DNA of 64,000 nt from Prosapia bicincta. Taxonomy: Eukaryota; Arthropoda; Insecta; Hemiptera; Cercopidae. The stretch covers positions 94,445,765-94,509,764 of the forward strand of contig JBAIZL010000006.1 in the NCBI GenBank assembly GCA_036971475.1. Reading direction: 5' to 3'. Every line of letters starts with the position of its first letter. Positions within the stretch are counted from its first letter, which is position 1. Made by a program: the position numbers and the translations under genes. Shown here piece by piece: positions 10,746-23,375 of the stretch. The notes beneath the pieces were generated by a model. The model did no database searches, had not been told where the DNA came from, and saw only the letters and a program-made list of their open reading frames with translations.

Positions 10746-11520
10746 GTTAGGAATAAATTATATTGAATATTCAACACAATTATATGTTTCTAATAAACGT
10801 TAAGACGCATTGGAAATACATTTCCCGGAATAAAAACGATACAACATAAAGCATTGGTTCTAGTGAATACAGAAACGAAGAGGGGGTTTCCGTTTATGAA
10901 AATGATTTAGTAGTACGAACGTGAATGTGTATTTCGTATATTTGTAAAAGACATGGAAAATTCAACCAAAATAAAATGTTACTTAATATCGCCTAAGAAC
11001 TGCGCCTTACCCAAGCAGCAGCGCTATATATAAAGAACGTAGTCATAAATTAAATATATTGAGGTATATTTTAAAGAATGCCAAGTTATCTTGTCCCAAG
11101 GGGCGAGGGAGAGCTGTTTTCATTATCTTATTCCAGGACGCAGTTTATAGCGGTATAACGTAAATAAAACAAATCGATAACTACGTACTTTTCTCCCATC
11201 CTGTTGTTATTTTTAAAGCTTATTTATAAAATCTTATATAAAACATTTTTCTGGTTTAAATTACTCATTATGAGACAATAAAACGTTATAAAACTAATAT
11301 ATTCTTCTTGTGAAATATATATTTTCAGAATTTAATTTATTTAAATTTTATATTGTTCAGGTTTGCACACAACAAAGACTAAATGGTAAAACTTTGAATT
11401 ATAACAAAAAACGTAAAAAGCAATACTAAAGTGTATCGATTAATACAAAATTAAAACGCAAAATACAAAACTTTAACAATATTTTTAAAGCTAAAGTAGT
11501 TTACTTATAATTTATAATTT
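10746..11520. other. AT-rich sequence, nothing recognised
   Basis: There is an isolated GC-richer patch near 10990-11170 (caagcagcagcgctatat; aaggggcgagggagagctg). No coding or repeat signal is supported. Confidence 0.45.
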
Positions 11521-12540
11521 TGATCGGCTCTCCACGTTGACTGTTGGAGAGTTGTATACTTGCTATGGAGAATTCAGCGTACACGGCTAGACGAATTGTC
11601 TGATAGGGACACAACAATTAGCGTACTCATCTAGACAAATTACCTGTTAAGGACACAACAATCAGGGAACTCATTTAGACGAATTGCCTGTTAGGGACAA
11701 CACATCAGCGTACTCATCTAGACGAATTGCCTGTTAGAGACACAACAATCATTGAACTCATTTAGACGGATTGCCTGTTAGGGACAACACATCAACGTAC
11801 TCATCTGGACGAATTGTCTGTTAGAAACACAACAATCAGCGTACTCATTTAGACGAATTTCCTGTGAAGGTCATAACAATCAGCGCATTCATTTAGTCGA
11901 ATCGACTGTTAAGGACACAACAATCATCGTACTCATTAGACGAATTGTCTGTTAGAAACACAACAATCAGCGCATTCATTTAGACGAATCACCTGTTAAG
12001 GACACAACAATCAGCGTACTCATTTAGACGAATAGCCTAATAAGGACACAACATTCAGCGTACTCATTTAGACGAATCGCCTTTTAAGAACACAACAATC
12101 AGCGTACTCATTTTGACGAATTGCCTGTTAAGGACACAACAATCACCGTACTCATTTAGACGAATTTCCTGTAAAGGACACAACAATCAGCGTACCCATC
12201 TAAACGAATTGCCTGTTAAGGACACAACTATCAGCGTACTCATTTAGACGAATAGCCTGCTAAGGACACAACATTCAGCGTTCTCATTATGACGAATCGC
12301 TTTTTAAGAACACAACAATCAGCGTACTCATTTAGACGAATTGCCTGTTAAGGACTCAACAATCAGCGTACTCATTTAGACGAATCGCCTGTTAGGAACA
12401 CAACAATCAGCGTACTCATTATGACGAATTACCTGATAAGGACACCACAATCACCGTACTCATTTAGACGAATTGCCTGTTATGGACACAACAATCACCG
12501 TACTCATCTAGACGAATTACCCGTTAGAGACAAAACATCA
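11521..12540. repeat. 44 bp minisatellite, ~22 copies
   Basis: The unit of about 44 bp holds GACACAACAATCAGCGTACT followed by CATTTAGACGAATTGCCTGT. Adjacent units at 12027 and 12071 confirm the period. Copies differ by scattered substitutions and 1-2 bp indels, more than in the other arrays, so this array is probably older. No sustained open frame. Confidence 0.9.
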
Positions 12541-13362
12541 GTGTTCAGAACAGAATCATTTCCTTATGTTTGCATTTTAAATTGGATTTACAACAATTCT
12601 GCCGGTAAAGTATTGAGTTATTCGTTAAAAATCGTTTATAAACGTGCATATTGTATGTGGAAAATCAATATTTTTAATCTCCAATGACTCGAAATAAACT
12701 TATTTTACTAATATGTTTAAGGATGTTTTTTAATATAGTTTATACGCCTACCCGTATCTGGGGCTAATTCGATTTAATAATTTAAACCACTGGAAAGGGT
12801 ATCCTAGGGTAAAAGCGTACATAGGTAGAGTTTAACTTTTGACCTTTGCGGTACTCCCAACTTATTATTACAAATTCCCATCAATCGGAGCTGCGAGCGA
12901 TAGTCGTCAAACAATAGACTATTATCGCACACTCACTTACAGAAAATGACAAGCAGCGTTATCTAACGTCAGACTACATAAGACAACATCCATACCTGCC
13001 CTTCGACCATTGCCCCCCCCCCCCTAGAACAAAATCCTTATCCATTCCATCCAAATAAAGCCCACGCAAAAATAACCTTCATTCTCGGTTCGATACCAAA
13101 ATCCTTGTTGCCCTTAATCCTACCCGCAGACTCTTGTATAACCTTGGGCGCCTTCTTGACTGACTTTTGTCTGAATTAACTGTTCGTCTTATCGATACTG
13201 TGTCCAGGTTTAACAAAGGATCGTTTTATATTTCAACATTTAAAATCTGACAAGTATTTTAATAAAAAGTAAACTTTTCGGGGGAATGGAACGGAGAAGT
13301 TTTACAATAGAGCACGTCAGCTCGCTGACAACGCGTGCTGTCACCAGGAAATAGCTTTAAAA
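12541..13362. other. Non-repetitive sequence with a poly-C tract
   Basis: Contains a run of about 11 C at 13013-13023. The part from 12780 to 13360 is less AT-rich than average (ggagctgcgagcgatagtcg; acgcgtgctgtcacc). No gene family recognised. Confidence 0.45.
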
Positions 13363-14439
13363 TAATATTCCATTGCACTGTGCAATAATTGTGACACAAT
13401 AAACGACAAAACCCCACGTCATTACGCTATATTTTGTTGGCAATCTTAGATTGCGTGAAACCGGATACGTATAATCACCTTCTTCCTTCTTCGACTTGAG
13501 TAAGCTTTAGTAGTTTAAACACAAGATACAATTTATATAAGTTACACAGCTATATCTACACAGAATGATAGCTGCGTAAAGTGACGCTCGTAGGCCTTTC
13601 TTAAAGATATTTTATTTAAAACTATCTACTGAATATGATATCCTCGAATTTAAAATAATATCTCAATATTAGTTTGAATTTTAAATATAATTTTTTTAAT
13701 TCTTTGCTGTTTTGAAATTGTATTTAACCTGGAGCAAACAAGCATTGAAAATTAATATTCTCATTAGTACATTTGCTTAGTTTTATTCTTTTCGTCAGAG
13801 CACTTACATATTTTTAATTTTCATTTTGTTTTTCTAATGATTGTAAAATTATTGCTCAGTTAATTTTTTATTTCAACTTCTTCATTGAACAATTTAAATT
13901 CTTAAAAGTAAATCTTTAAAATTACCACGAAATTTTTAATTAATATGATTTAAATTTTGTTTACTATTTCGTATTTTGAAAATTTAATTATTTAGTATTT
14001 CTGCTGTATTTCGTTCACAGAGTGTAACACCCAGGTTAACCTTGACGGTTTCGAACAAGTTTATCCTTGATTGTTCTAAAGGAATTATACATTAGAATTA
14101 ATATTATTATTTAAAAGGGCTTCAAGAATAAATTTTAATTTTTGCATACACTTAATTCTAATATTTACTTGCGGTCATTTGTTACATAAAAACATCTTCA
14201 CAAAATATCGTTGGTAAGAATCTATCTACTTTCCAAGTGAAAATTGGAAGCAAATGAAAGGAATACAAGAATTAGTAATTTGAACAAAATAATACAATAC
14301 AAATAATTTGAACAATACAAAAGTAATAGGTTTGCCTTCATATCTAAAACTACAGTATGATTAAAAATAAACAGTGATGAAACTGAACCAGCTGTAGTAG
14401 AATGACCAATACATGATCATTCTTGGTCGTTTTATAGGA

Positions 14440-14815
14440 GACTTGAGGAGATTTTGTTTTCTTCGAACCTGCCTTTTCGTTTACATTGGTTCCAGCAAGA
14501 TGGCGCAACCAGCCACACTGCCTTAGAAAGAAAAATATTGCTATCCTTCAAGAAACTTTTGGCAACCCCCTCATCGCCCTTAGAACAAACTTTCCTTGCC
14601 CAGCCCACGCCCCCGATCATACACCACCTGACGCCTACGTCTGGGGGATGATAAAGGAAAAGTCACCAAACACCATCGTCCAACTCAGGAAAAAAAATGT
14701 GTATAACGAGCATGCAACAACTCCTCTTCACCAAAACGATGCAAAACCTTTAAGAACGGCCCGAGTGAGGCCTCAAATTAGAAGGAGGCCATGTAGAACA
14801 TGTTTATAACAGAGC
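14440..14815 (+). pseudogene. Tc1/mariner-superfamily (DDE_3) transposase C-terminal remnant, copy 1
   Basis: This is the end of a cut-and-paste transposase. One frame gives RLHWFQQDGATSHTAL, the conserved block with the second catalytic Asp (usually FQQDGA.PHTA). The frame then shifts, and the neighbouring frame gives NIAILQETFGNPLIAL, PAHAPDHTPPDAYVWGMIKE (usually WPPRSPDLTPLDFFLWG, with the third catalytic Asp) and a tail ending near CRTC with a stop at 14807-14809. The first Asp, the DNA-binding domain and the inverted terminal repeats are not visible. With a frameshift and truncation it is inactive. An open frame on the opposite strand (14432-14620) is a shadow. Confidence 0.85.
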
Positions 14816-15885
14816 CTAGCCGATTTAGCTTCTTTTTACTTGTATGTGTTTGTAAAATATTGTAAATGAAATGAAATTTTATGAATGTTCATTAATGTTT
14901 ATTTTGATGCACACTGCATGAAATCCAGAAATAACCCAACTGAATTAGAGACAAAGAATGTCAAAGACCCTAAAAATAAATAAAACTGGACCACATATAT
15001 TCGTGAACGCTTCGTTTTCTATTTATATTAAGGTTGAAGGCACTTCTGTCCTCTCATCTAGGATGACGTAGTGAGTAGTCATTCCTACTAGAAGGCATAC
15101 AATAGAGTTCAACGGTGAATATATAAATTAATTAAATTCACTGAAAATTTTTTATTTTTTAGGCTATAGTGAATCCCCCAAGTTTTGATTACTGCATGTT
15201 TACATTTAAACAACCTTACAATCACACCAGTTACACAAGCCTCCAGGGCTCTGGCTGCTCTTTCACAAAACCAGATTTTACATTGACTACGAGTACAATA
15301 CAAATGCAATTTAAAAGCATTTAATAATCAACAAGCCGATAGTAACACCTTGATGAGAAAGATGTAGACCCAAAGACAGGATAAAAAGAAAGAAAAAGAA
15401 ATAGAAAGAAACTGAACTAATCTTCAGATGTTACATTATCTGTCTTTTTCTCCAAAATTAAGATTGTTTAAATTCTGTTTTAAAATAGTCTACTGTTGTA
15501 GCGCTGAAACATAAATAACTGAAGCTAAAGTACCCTGTCCTTAGAAACCATCAACGTTTCAATTAAATACTTTTCAAAATTATTTTTGTTAATCTACAGT
15601 TAATAATGTATCAAGGCATTTATAAAACGTTTGAACATTTCAAACATTTCTTCATTTTTAAGCAAACAAATTTCCTGAAAAGCTATCAACTTTGTAAAGC
15701 GTCAATAGCGTTATGAGTGTGAAAATAGTGTTGAGCAACATTGTGCATATATAGAAACATAAAGATACAGTCCCTTTACAAACTTACATAACTTACGTTC
15801 CTTAAATTACTAAAGATTCAGTTTTATAACAACTATTATAAGTATCGAAATCTTGTTGCTGTTGATGACGAGCTGGTTGTAAATT

Positions 15886-15988
15886 ACAAATTACACTTTT
15901 GCTATTACTTGCCACCAAATGTTAACTAACTTGCGACTTTTAGTTAACAAATGTCTGGTCGCAAGTAACAGCAGAAGCGTAATTTGTA
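15886..15988. repeat. Imperfect palindrome, possible MITE
   Basis: ACAAATTACACTTTTGCTAT...AAATGTTAACT on the left mirrors AGTTAACAAATG...GCAGAAGCGTAATTTGT on the right. Several mismatches and a small loop asymmetry are present. No coding content. The repeat at 19211-19313 is the same palindrome in the duplicated copy. Confidence 0.6.
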
Positions 15989-17764
15989 ACTATTATAATT
16001 TGAAAAATTAATTATTTAGTATGTTGAAGAACTATTTTAGTGAAAAAATTGTGTTTAATGCATAATGCATAAATATATATATATATAGTTATTATTTATA
16101 TTTTAAAGTAACAATATACATAGACAGAAAACAAAGTCAAACCTCAGCGCATTAACAAATATTTTTCCCAATTTATACTTCGCGAATGAATGCACATTCC
16201 AAAGCACTGTTTATTGAAAGTAAGTTACAAAATTGTGCACGCTCTTGGACGATCGAACATTAAATAACGGCTTAAAATAGAATCCAGTAATAAACATTTG
16301 TGTTAAAAACGTATAAACCAACTGGCTCTCTGTAAAGGCAAGAGGCCGAAGCCAAACGTTGAAGTATGGTTTATTTACAGAATCAAGCCTAACTTGCCAA
16401 GTAGCCTACTGTATTTCTAGTTCCAGAAACAGTTCGTGATAGTAAAATAATTAGACCGTCTTGGATCTAATGAGTCTAAAGAACTGAGACGCATAGATCG
16501 AATTTTCTGTCGGTCAGTAGTCGGTATGTTCCTAAAAATTCAAGCGTAACACCAACCTTAGCAAAGGCGAAACAAATGTAAGTAAAACGTTATCGATTCA
16601 ATACATGGTTTAACGGCAATATAGTACTAGGAGTAACGCTATCGAGAATAGTTCTGACCGTAACGGTATCGAATATAATACTGGCCTTAATATTCCATTG
16701 CACTGTGCAATAATTGTGACACAATAAACGACAAAACCCCACGTCATTACGCTATATTTTGTTGGCAATCTTAGATTGCGTGAAACCGGATACGTATAAT
16801 CACCTTCTTCCTTCTTCGACTTGAGTAAGCTTTAGTAGTTTAAACACAAGATACAATTTATATAAGTTACACAGCTATATCTACACAGAATGATAGCTGC
16901 GTAAAGTGACGCTCGTAGGCCTTTCTTAAAGATATTTTATTTAAAACTATCTACTGAATATGATATCCTCGAATTTAAAATAATATCTCAATATTAGTTT
17001 GAATTTTAAATATAATTTTTTTAATTCTTTGCTGTTTTGAAATTGTATTTAACCTGGAGCAAACAAGCATTGAAAATTAATATTCTCATTAGTACATTTG
17101 CTTAGTTTTATTCTTTTCGTCAGAGCACTTACATATTTTTTATTTTCATTTTGTTTTTCTAATGATTGTAAAATTATTGCTCAGTTAATTTTTTATTTCA
17201 ACTTCTTCATTGAACAATTTAAATTCTTAAAAGTAAATCTTTAAAATTACCACGAAATTTTTAATTAATATGATTTAAATTTTGTTTACTATTTCGTATT
17301 TTGAAAATTTAATTATTTAGTATTTCTGCTGTATTTCGTTCACAGAGTGTAACACCCAGGTTAACCTTGACGGTTTCGAACAAGTTTATCCTTGATTGTT
17401 CTAAAGGAATTATACATTAGAATTAATATTATTATTTAAAAGGGCTTCAAGAATAAATTTTAATTTTTGTATACACTTAATTCTAATATTTACTTGCGGT
17501 CATTTGTTACATAAAAACATCTTCACAAAATATCGTTGGTAAGAATCTATCTACTTTCCAAGTGAAAATTGGAAGCAAATGAAAGGAATACAAGAATTAG
17601 TAATTTGAACAAAATAATACAATACAAATAATTTGAACAATACAAAAGTAATAGGTTTGCCTTCATATCTAAAACTACAGTATGATTAAAAATAAACAGT
17701 GATGAAACTGAACCAGCTGTAGTAGAATGACCAATACATGATCATTCTTGGTCGTTTTATAGGA

Positions 17765-18140
17765 GACTTGAGGAGATTTTGTTTTCTTCGAACCTGCCTT
17801 TTCGTTTACATTGGTTCCAGCAAGATGGCGCAACCAGCCACACTGCCTTAGAAAGAAAAATATTGCTTTCCTTCAAGAAACTTTTGGCAACCCCCTCATC
17901 GCCCTTAGAACAAACTTTCCTTGCCCAGCCCACGCCCCCGATCATACACCACCTGACGCCTACGTCTGGGGGATGATAAAGGAAAAGTCACCAAACACCA
18001 TCGTCCAACTCAGGAAAAAAAATGTGTATAACGAGCATGCAACAACTCCTCTTCACCAAAACGATGCAAAACCTTTAAGAACGGCCCGAGTGAGGCCTCA
18101 AATTAGAAGGAGGCCATGTAGAACATGTTTATAACAGAGC
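17765..18140 (+). pseudogene. Tc1/mariner-superfamily (DDE_3) transposase C-terminal remnant, copy 2
   Basis: Same remnant as in copy 1, carried along by the segmental duplication rather than by transposition. The only coding difference seen is A to T at 17868 (NIAFLQETF instead of NIAILQETF). The frameshift between the QQDGA block and the PDHTPPDAYVWG block is shared, so it predates the duplication. Confidence 0.85.
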
Positions 18141-19210
18141 CTAGCCGATTTAGCTTCTTTTTACTTGTATGTGTTTGTAAAATATTGTAAATGAAATGAA
18201 ATTTTATGAATGTTCATTAATGTTTATTTTGATGCACACTGCATGAAATCCAGAAATAACCCAACTGAATTAGAGACAAAGAATGTCAAAGACCCTAAAA
18301 ATAAATAAAACTGGACCACATATATTCGTGAACGAAGCGTTTTCTATTTATATTAAGGTTGAAGGCACTTCTGTCCTCTCATCTAGGATGACGTAGTGAG
18401 TAGTCATTCCTACTAGAAGGCATACAATAGAGTTCAACGGTGAATATATAAATTAATTAAATTCACTGAAAATTTTTTATTTTTTAGGCTATAGTGAATC
18501 CCCCAAGTTTTGATTACTGCATGTTTACATTTAAACAACCTTACAATCACACCAGTTACACAAGCCTCCAGGGCTCTGGCTGCTCTTTCACAAAACCAGA
18601 TTTTACATTGACTACGAGTACAATACAAATGCAATTTAAAAGCATTTAATAATCAACAAGCCGATAGTAACACCTTGATGAGAAAGATGTAGACCCAAAG
18701 ACAGGATAAAAAGAAAGAAAAAGAAATAGAAAGAAACTGAACTAATCTTCAGATGTTACATTATCTGTCTTTTTCTCCAAAATTAAGATTGTTTAAATTC
18801 TGTTTTAAAATAGTCTACTGTTGTAGCGCTGAAACATAAATAACTGAAGCTAAAGTACCCTGTCCTTAGAAACCATCAACGTTTCAATTAAATACTTTTC
18901 AAAATTATTTTTGTTAATCTACAGTTAATAATGTATCAAGGCATTTATAAAACGTTTGAACATTTCAAACATTTCTTCATTTTTAAGCAAACAAATTTCC
19001 TGAAAAGCTATCAACTTTGTAAAGCGTCAATAGCGTTATGAGTGTGAAAATAGTGTTGAGCAACATTGTGCATATATAGAAACATAAAGATACAGTCCCT
19101 TTACAAACTTACATAACTTACGTTCCTTAAATTACTAAAGATTCAGTTTTATAACAACTATTATAAGTATCGAAATCTTGTTGCTGTTGATGACGAGCTG
19201 GTTGTAAATT

Positions 19211-19313
19211 ACAAATTACACTTTTGCTATTACTTGCCACCAAATGTTAACTAACTTGCGACTTTTAGTTAACAAATGTCTGGTCGCAAGTAACAGCAGA
19301 AGCGTAATTTGTA
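19211..19313. repeat. Imperfect palindrome, second copy
   Basis: The 3,325 bp counterpart of the palindrome at 15886-15988, with no difference noticed. Confidence 0.6.
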
Positions 19314-20012
19314 ACTATTATAATTTGAAAAATTAATTATTTAGTATGTTGAAGAACTATTTTAGTGAAAAAATTGTGTTTAATGCATAATGCATAAATA
19401 TATATATATATAGTTATTATTTATATTTTAAAGTAACAATATACATAGACAGAAAACAAAGTCAAACCTCAGCGCATTAACAAATATTTTTCCCAATTTA
19501 TACTTCGCGAATGAATGCACATTCCAAAGCACTGTTTATTGAAAGTAAGTTACAAAATTGTGCACGCTCTTGGACGATCGAACATTAAATAACGGCTTAA
19601 AATAGAATCCAGTAATAAACATTTGTGTTAAAAACGTATAAACCAACTGGCTCTCTGTAAAGGCAAGAGGCCGAAGCCAAACGTTGAAGTATGGTTTATT
19701 TACAGAATCAAGCCTAACTTGCCAAGTAGCCTACTGTATTTCTAGTTCCAGAAACAGTTCGTGATAGTAAAATAATTAGACCGTCTTGGATCTAATGAGT
19801 CTAAAGAACTGAGACGCATAGATCGAATTTTCTGTCGGTCAGTAGTCGGTATGTTCCTAAAAATTCAAGCGTAACACCAACCTTAGCAAAGGCGAAACAA
19901 ATGTAAGTAAAACGTTATCGATTCAATACATGGTTTAACGGCAATATAGTACTAGGAGTAACGCTATCGAGAATAGTTCTGACCGTAACGGTATCGAATA
20001 TAATACTGGCCT

Positions 20013-22960
20013 TAACGGTAACTTATAATACTGAGCGTGACGGTATTTATTATAGATCTGAGTGGACGTAATGTATATACTACTTAGTGTGACGGTAACA
20101 GAACTCGCGAATCGTGTGTAACGGTGTTCAGCGCATTACGAGTCGTAACTGTAAACAAATAGTGACGGGAGTAATGGTAACGGTAACGAAATCGTGTCGA
20201 GTGTAACGGAATTTAGAACATTACGAGGCGTAACTGTATAGAGTATAGTACCGGGCGTAACGGTAAAGTTAACGATCTCGTGTCGAGTTTGACGGAATTT
20301 ACAACATCACGAGGCGTAACTGTGTAGTAGTACCGGGCGTAACGGTAAATTTAATGATCTCGTGTCGAGTTTGACGGAATTTAGAACATCACGAGGCGTA
20401 ACTGTATAGTAGTACCGAGAGTAACGATAAATTTAATGATCTCGTGTCGAATTTGACGGAATTTAGAACATCACGAGGCGTAACTGTATAGTAGTACCGA
20501 GAGTAACGATAAATATAATGATCTCGTGTCGAATTTGACGGAATTTAGAACATCACGAGGCGTAACTGTATAGTAGTACCGAGAGTAACGATAAATTTAA
20601 TGATCTCGTGTCGAGTTTGACGGAATTTAGAATATCACGAGGCGTAACTATATAGTAGTACCGAGAGTAATGATAAATTTAATGATCTCGTGTCGAGTTT
20701 GACGGAATTTAGAACATCACGAGGCGTAACTGTATAGTAGTACCGGGAGTAACGGTAAATTTAATGATCTCGTGTCGAGTTTGACGGTATTTAGAACATC
20801 ACGAGGCGTAACTGTATAGAGTATAGTTTCGGGCCTAACGGTAAAGTTAATGATCTCGTGTCGAGTTTGACGGAATTTACAACATCACGAGGCGTAACTG
20901 TATAGTAGTACCGGGCGTAACGGTAAATTTAATGATCTCGTGTCGAGTTTGACGGAATTTAGAACATCACGAGGCGTAACTGTATAGTAGTACCGAGAGT
21001 AACGATAAATTTAATGATCTCGTGTCGAATTTGACGGAATTTAGAACATCACGAGGCGTAACTGTATAGTAGTACCGAGAGTAACGATAAATTTAATGAT
21101 CTCGTGTCGAGTTTGACGGAATTTAGAACATCACGAGGCGTAACTGTATAGAGTATAGTTTCGGGCCTAACGGTAAAGTTAATGATCTCGTGTCGAGTTT
21201 GACGGAATTTACAACATCACGAGGCGTAACTGTATAGTAGTACCGGGCGTAACGGTAAATTTAATGATCTCGTGTCGAGTTTGACGGAATTTAGAACATC
21301 ACGAGGCGTAACTGTATAGTAGTACCGAGAGTAACGATAAATTTAATGATCTCGTGTCGAGTTTGACGGAATTTAGAACATCACGAGGCGTAACTGTATA
21401 GTAGTACCGGGAGTAACGGTAAATTTAATGATCTCGTGTCGAGTTTGACGGTATTTAGAACATCACGAGGCGTAACTGTATAGAGTATATTACCGGGCGT
21501 AACGGTAAAGTTAACGATATCGGGTCGAGTTTAACGGAATTTAGAACATCACGATGCGTAACTGTATAGAGTATAGTACCGGGCCTAACGGTAAAGTTAA
21601 CGATATCGTGTCAAGTCCGGCGGAATTTAGAACATCACGAGGCGTAACTGTATAGAGTATAGTACCGGGCGTAACGGTAAAGTTAACGATATCGTGTCGA
21701 GTTTGACGCATTTTAGAACATCACGAGGCGTAACTGTATAGTAGTACCGAGAGTAACGATAAATTTAATGATCTCGTGTCGAGTTTGACGGAATTTAGAA
21801 CATCACGAGGCGTAACTGTATAGTAGTACCGGGAGTAACGGTAAATTTAATGATCTCGTGTCGAGTTTGACGGTATTTAGAACATCACGAGGCGTAACTG
21901 TATAGAGTATAGTACCGGGCGTAACGGTAAAGTTAACGATATTGGGTCGAGTTTAACGGAATTTAGAACATCACGATGCGTAACTGTATAGAGTATAGTA
22001 CCGGGCTAAACGGTAAAGTTAACGATATCGTGTCAAGTCCGGCGGAATTTAGAACATCACGAGGCGTAACTGTATAGAGTATAGTACCGGGCGTAACGGT
22101 AAAGTTAACGATATCGTGTCGAGTTTGACGGATTTTAGAACATCACGAGGCGTAACTGTATAGGAGTACCAGGAGTAACGGTAAATTTAATGATCTCGTG
22201 TCGAGTTTGACAGAATTCAGATCATCACGAGGCATAACTGTATAGCGTATAGGATCGGGCGTAACGGTAAAGTTAACGGTATCGTGTCGAGTTTAACGGA
22301 ATTTAGAACATCACGATGCGTAACTGTATAGAGTATAGTACCGGGCCTAACGGTAAAGTTAACGATATCGTGTCAAGTCTGGCGGAATTTAGAACATCAC
22401 GAGGCGTAACTGTATAGAGTATAGTACCGGGCCTAACGGTAAAGTTAACGATATCGTGTCAAGTCTGGCGGAATTTAGAACATCACGATGCGTAACTGTA
22501 TAGAGTATAGTACCGGGCGTAACGGTAAAGTTAACGATATCGTGTCAAGTCTGGCGGAATTTAGAACATCACGAGGCGTAACTGTATAGGAGTACCAGGA
22601 GTAACGGTAAATTTAATGATCTCGTGTCGAGTTTGACAGAATTCAGATCATCACGAGGCGTAACTGTATAGCGTATAGTACCGGGCGTAACGGTAAAGTT
22701 AACGGTATCGTGTCGAGTTTAACGGAATTTAGAACATCACGATGCGTAACTGTATAGAGTATAGTACCGAGCGTAACGGTAAAGTTAACGTTATCGTGTC
22801 AAGTATGGCGGAATTTAGAACATCACGAGGCGTAACTGTATAGAGTATAGTACCGAGGGTAACGGTAAAGTTAACGATATCGTGTCAAGTCTGACGGAAT
22901 TTAGAACATCACGATGCGTAACTGTATTGTGTATAATACCTGGCTTAACTATAACGATAC
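20013..22960. repeat. 82-85 bp satellite, ~35 copies, with higher-order periods
   Basis: The unit contains ATGATCTCGTGTCGAGTTTG, ACGGAATTTAGAACATCACG, AGGCGTAACTGTATAG and a variable link AGTACCGGGAGTAACGGTAA. Successive GATCT positions 20356, 20438, 20520 and 20602 give 82 bp. A variant with GAGTATAGTA in the link gives 85 bp. Variant units recur at longer spacing: TTTCGGGCCT at 20827 and 21159 (332 bp), CGATATCGGG and CGATATTGGG at 21515 and 21937 (422 bp), GACAGAATTC at 22209 and 22635 (426 bp). The first ~90 bp and last ~60 bp are degenerate. Confidence 0.95.
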
Positions 22961-23164
22961 CGATCACGTAACGTCATCGATCACGAAATCATGCGGAATG
23001 AGCACAATACAAAGCGTAACGCCATCGAGCCCTATGCCCAGCGTAACATCTTAGATAATAGGCCTAAATAGTTTGTTCAAATATTGTTTGTATTTGAAAA
23101 CCTATGTTACTTCCATTTTTAATTAAATAAATAACAACTTACGAAATATGTTGCCCTACCGCTA
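22961..23164. other. Satellite margin and AT-rich spacer
   Basis: Diverged fragments of the satellite motif (CTTAACTATAACG; GCGTAACGCCATCGAG) fade into ordinary AT-rich sequence. Confidence 0.5.
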
Positions 23165-23375
23165 ACTTTTCCAATGCTTTTATGCGAAGTCAGTGCTGAG
23201 GGCAACAGTGTCCTTTGCTTTATGTTAAGTCTTTGCTGATGGACAGCTTGTCCATTGCTTTATGTGAAGTCAGTGCTGACGGCAACCTTTAACATTGCAT
23301 ATTTCAAGGCAATGCTAAAGACAATTCTATCCAACGCTTTAAGTAAATTAATGTCTGTAGTTATTTTGTCCTTTT
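23165..23375. repeat. Degenerate ~55 bp tandem repeat, about 4 copies
   Basis: TGCTTTATGTGAAGTCAGTG and relatives (GCTTTTATGCGAAGTCAGTG, TTTATGTTAAGTCTTTGCTG, TTTCAAGGCAATGC) recur with CTGA(G/C)GGCAAC links. Divergence is high. Confidence 0.65.

Larger units (their letters stand above)
13363..16687. repeat. 3,325 bp tandem duplication, copy 1
   Basis: Every position x here matches x+3325. The shared start is TAATATTCCATTGCACTG, at 13363 and 16688. Reading through I found only substitutions at 13816 (A against T), 14145 (C against T) and 14543 (A against T), plus a three-base change at 15010-15012, so identity exceeds 99.8%. The unit contains a Tc1/mariner-type transposase remnant, an imperfect palindrome and otherwise AT-rich DNA. 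Its right end runs into the degenerate margin of the 82 bp satellite (GACCGTAACGGTATCGAATA). Confidence 0.95.
16688..20012. repeat. 3,325 bp tandem duplication, copy 2
   Basis: Immediately abuts copy 1. The junction CTGGCCTTAATATTCC joins the end context CTGGCCTTAACGG (20006) to the start context TAATATTCC (13363), with TAA shared by both, which is a microhomology junction. The right end continues directly into the 82 bp satellite, so copy 2 keeps the ancestral right flank and copy 1 the ancestral left flank. It could also be an assembly artefact from two haplotypes. Confidence 0.95.

Noticed and set aside
11521..12540. CRISPR-like array
   Set aside because: The 44 bp unit repeats over its whole length with scattered mutations and has no unique spacers. 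The setting is eukaryotic.
14432..14620. 62-codon minus-strand frame
   Set aside because: It is an antisense shadow of the transposase remnant. The same holds for 17757-17945.
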